From an uncultured Hellea sp. (GTDB lineage: Bacteria; Pseudomonadota; Alphaproteobacteria; Caulobacterales; Maricaulaceae), in assembly GCA_905477785.1 (NCBI GenBank), contig CAJQGR010000003.1, forward strand, positions 1-44,209: DNA of 44,209 bases, given 5' to 3'. The translations under genes were made by a program, and so were the position numbers. Positions 42,471 through 44,209 of the stretch are shown here, one piece after another; the first letter of the stretch is position 1, and each line of letters opens with the position of its first letter. The notes under the pieces are model-generated. The model saw only the letters and a program-made list of their open reading frames with translations. It was not told the origin of the DNA and did no database searches.

Positions 42471-44209
42471 CTAACTTCTTAATTTTTCATTTTCTGGATC
42501 ATGCGGACTATCATTAAGCACTTTGCAGTTATATCTTTTTCCTAAAATTTCAATAGAAAGTTCATTACCCGAATGCGATTGATCAGGATGAACCATGCCT
42601 AATGCTAATGATTTATGCATTCGCCATCCAAAACCACCACTTGTGGCTCTGCCTACCACTTCTTTTCCCTTATAAATAGGGTTGTTACCAATAACATCTG
42701 CATCATCAATATCTAGAACCTCAAGTGTAACAAAGGCATTCTTAAAACCACGTTTTTCCCATTTAAGAAGCGCATCTTTACCTAAAAATCCATTTTTCTT
42801 TTTTAAATTAACAAATCGATGAAGTCCAGATTCATAGGCAGAATACTCTATGGACATTTCGGTACCAACTAGCCGGTACGATTTTTCTAATCGCATGGAA
42901 TTCATGGCCCTAATCCCAAAAGGTTTAAGTCCATGCTTTTCGCCATGTTTAAACAATGTATCAAATATATGATTTTGATATTCGATCGGATGATGTATTT
43001 CCCAACCGAGCTCTCCAACAAAGTTAACACGCAAAAGCTTCACAGGAGCATACCCTACATGAGTTTCCTGCCCTGTGAGCCAAGGAAAATCTTCATTTGA
43101 TAAGTTTGAGCCAGTAATAGGTTGCAATATATCTCTAGACTTAGGCCCCGCTATAACAAGCACTCCCATTGAGTTAGTTAAATCTGTAAACTGAACGCTT
43201 CCATCAGTAGGCATATGCTTTTTAACCCAATCATGGTCTAGACGATGGTTTGCCCCTGCTGAAACCATGTAAAAGCTATCTTTACTTTCTCTCTGAATAG
43301 TAAATTCGCTATGAACACCCCCTTTAGAAGTTAAACCATGACATAATGCAAGTTTACCATGTGCCACTGGCATCCTCTGAGCAAATATCCAATTCAAAAA
43401 CTTTAAAGCACCCGGACCTTGAACTCGGCATTTTGCAAAAGCAGTCATATCTAGAAGTCCAGCATTTATGGAAGTGTTTTTGCACTCATTACCCACATGT
43501 TCAAAATAAGATGATCTACGAAATGACCATTTATCTTTTTGCTCTACACCTTTAGGGGCAAACCAGTTTGGGCGCTCCCAACCAAAAAGTTGACCAAAGA
43601 CTGCCCCTTTATCCTTCATCCTATCATAGCAAGGCGAAGTTCTCAGCGGCCTAGCTGCAGGCCTTTCTTCATCGGGGTAATGGATAGCAAAAACATCTGC
43701 GTAAGCTTCTTCATTTTTCTTAACTAAATAACTTTTAGTCGCATAAGGACCAAATCTTCGCGGATCTACTCCCAACATGTCTACAGTGGGCTCACCCTCA
43801 ACTATCCACTCGGCAAGTTGCCACCCTGCTCCACCAGCCGCAGTTATTCCAAAACTGTGACCCTCATTAAGCCAAAAGTTTTTCTTATCCCATGCTGGAC
43901 CTACTATAGGGTTTCCATCAGGAGTATAAGCAATAGCTCCATTATAAACTTTCTTAATTCCCAAATCCTCAAAAATAGGAACCCTATGCATAGCACTTTC
44001 AATATGAGGCATTAACCTATCTATATCTTCTTGAAAAAGCTCATATTCTGATTGTTCGTCAGGTCCATCAAGATAACAAGCAGGCGCACCATGCTCATAT
44101 GGACCCAGTATCAATCCCCCTGCCTCTTCGCGCATATACCATGACCCGTCAGACTCCCGGAGAACTCCAAGTTCCTCTTCTCCATCAGCACGGCGCTTTA
44201 AAATATCTG
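42471..44209 (-). CDS. Dimethylglycine/sarcosine dehydrogenase-like protein (partial, N-terminus outside window)
   Basis: The frame is open to the window edge, so the gene starts beyond 44209; about 578 C-terminal residues are visible. The visible N-terminal part is the end of an FAD-dependent oxidoreductase domain (GLILGPYEHG, NGAIAYTPDGNPIVGPA, EGHSFGITAAGGAGWQLAEW), followed by a GcvT-type THF-binding domain from about residue 215. This is the architecture of dimethylglycine dehydrogenase and sarcosine dehydrogenase. In this operon dimethylglycine is the likely substrate, since SoxBDAG already handles sarcosine. ATG 44135 is internal, as in-frame codons upstream (RRADGEEELGVLRES) match the family. 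Confidence 0.87.
   Translation of the reverse strand, partial: DILKRRADGEEELGVLRESDGSWYMREEAGGLILGPYEHGAPACYLDGPDEQSEYELFQEDIDRLMPHIESAMHRVPIFEDLGIKKVYNGAIAYTPDGNPIVGPAWDKKNFWLNEGHSFGITAAGGAGWQLAEWIVEGEPTVDMLGVDPRRFGPYATKSYLVKKNEEAYADVFAIHYPDEERPAARPLRTSPCYDRMKDKGAVFGQLFGWERPNWFAPKGVEQKDKWSFRRSSYFEHVGNECKNTSINAGLLDMTAFAKCRVQGPGALKFLNWIFAQRMPVAHGKLALCHGLTSKGGVHSEFTIQRESKDSFYMVSAGANHRLDHDWVKKHMPTDGSVQFTDLTNSMGVLVIAGPKSRDILQPITGSNLSNEDFPWLTGQETHVGYAPVKLLRVNFVGELGWEIHHPIEYQNHIFDTLFKHGEKHGLKPFGIRAMNSMRLEKSYRLVGTEMSIEYSAYESGLHRFVNLKKKNGFLGKDALLKWEKRGFKNAFVTLEVLDIDDADVIGNNPIYKGKEVVGRATSGGFGWRMHKSLALGMVHPDQSHSGNELSIEILGKRYNCKVLNDSPHDPENEKLRS

Overview
The window looks like a piece of a low-GC, compact alphaproteobacterial genome, most likely from a marine pelagic heterotroph. 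The lineage evidence is the housekeeping block murA / DUF2948 / UPF0262 / low-MW phosphatase / infA / maf / short RNase G / yacG, plus a DUF1289 protein, all typical of Alphaproteobacteria. The habitat evidence is a DmdA-type DMSP demethylase and a full set of methylated-amine genes. No gene-free stretch exceeds 300 bp; the largest gaps are 11880-12115, 35208-35408 and 34057-34235. I see no tRNA, rRNA, CRISPR array, insertion sequence or phage gene.

Layout. (1) 2-130: 3' tail of a + strand gene and a bidirectional terminator shared with a TonB-dependent receptor. (2) 155-11879, all minus: MetY, alpha/beta hydrolase, a HAD-ECH (FadN-type) fusion, an acyl-CoA ligase, a thiolase-like protein, a second acyl-CoA ligase and the TonB receptor. 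The middle genes abut or overlap by 1-4 nt, so this is an acyl-CoA catabolic operon. (3) 12116-13234, plus: DUF1289 protein and a glycerophosphodiesterase-like protein. (4) 13289-18181, minus: the housekeeping block, with hisD missing from its usual place. (5) 18200-21950: divergent GH36 alpha-galactosidase and SSS-family symporter. (6) 21959-25315: BCCT transporter divergent from a TmpA-like dioxygenase and a TmpB-like HD oxygenase. (7) 25308-34056, minus: corrinoid methyl-transfer operon (Fhs, corrinoid protein, DUF1638, MetF-like, pterin methyltransferase, a small unknown protein, RACo-type activator, MttB-family methyltransferase). (8) 34236-36518: LysR regulator divergent from dmdA, with a perfect 17-bp inverted repeat between them. 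(9) 36511-44209, minus: dimethylglycine/sarcosine dehydrogenase-like protein (runs off the window), soxB, soxD, soxA, soxG and a homocysteine S-methyltransferase.

How the genes work together (inference from families and context): regions 6-9 form one onium-compound and C1 island. TmpA/TmpB would turn 2-trimethylaminoethylphosphonate into glycine betaine plus phosphate. The MttB/corrinoid system would remove one methyl to give dimethylglycine, and the DMGDH-like protein and SoxBDAG would take it to sarcosine and glycine. DmdA would demethylate DMSP. The methyl groups meet as 5-methyl-THF, which MetF-like and Fhs could oxidise towards formate with ATP gain. A homocysteine methyltransferase at the operon end and a distant MetY could feed methionine synthesis. 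The most notable candidate is the joining of a phosphonate-choline route to a corrinoid demethylation route in one locus.
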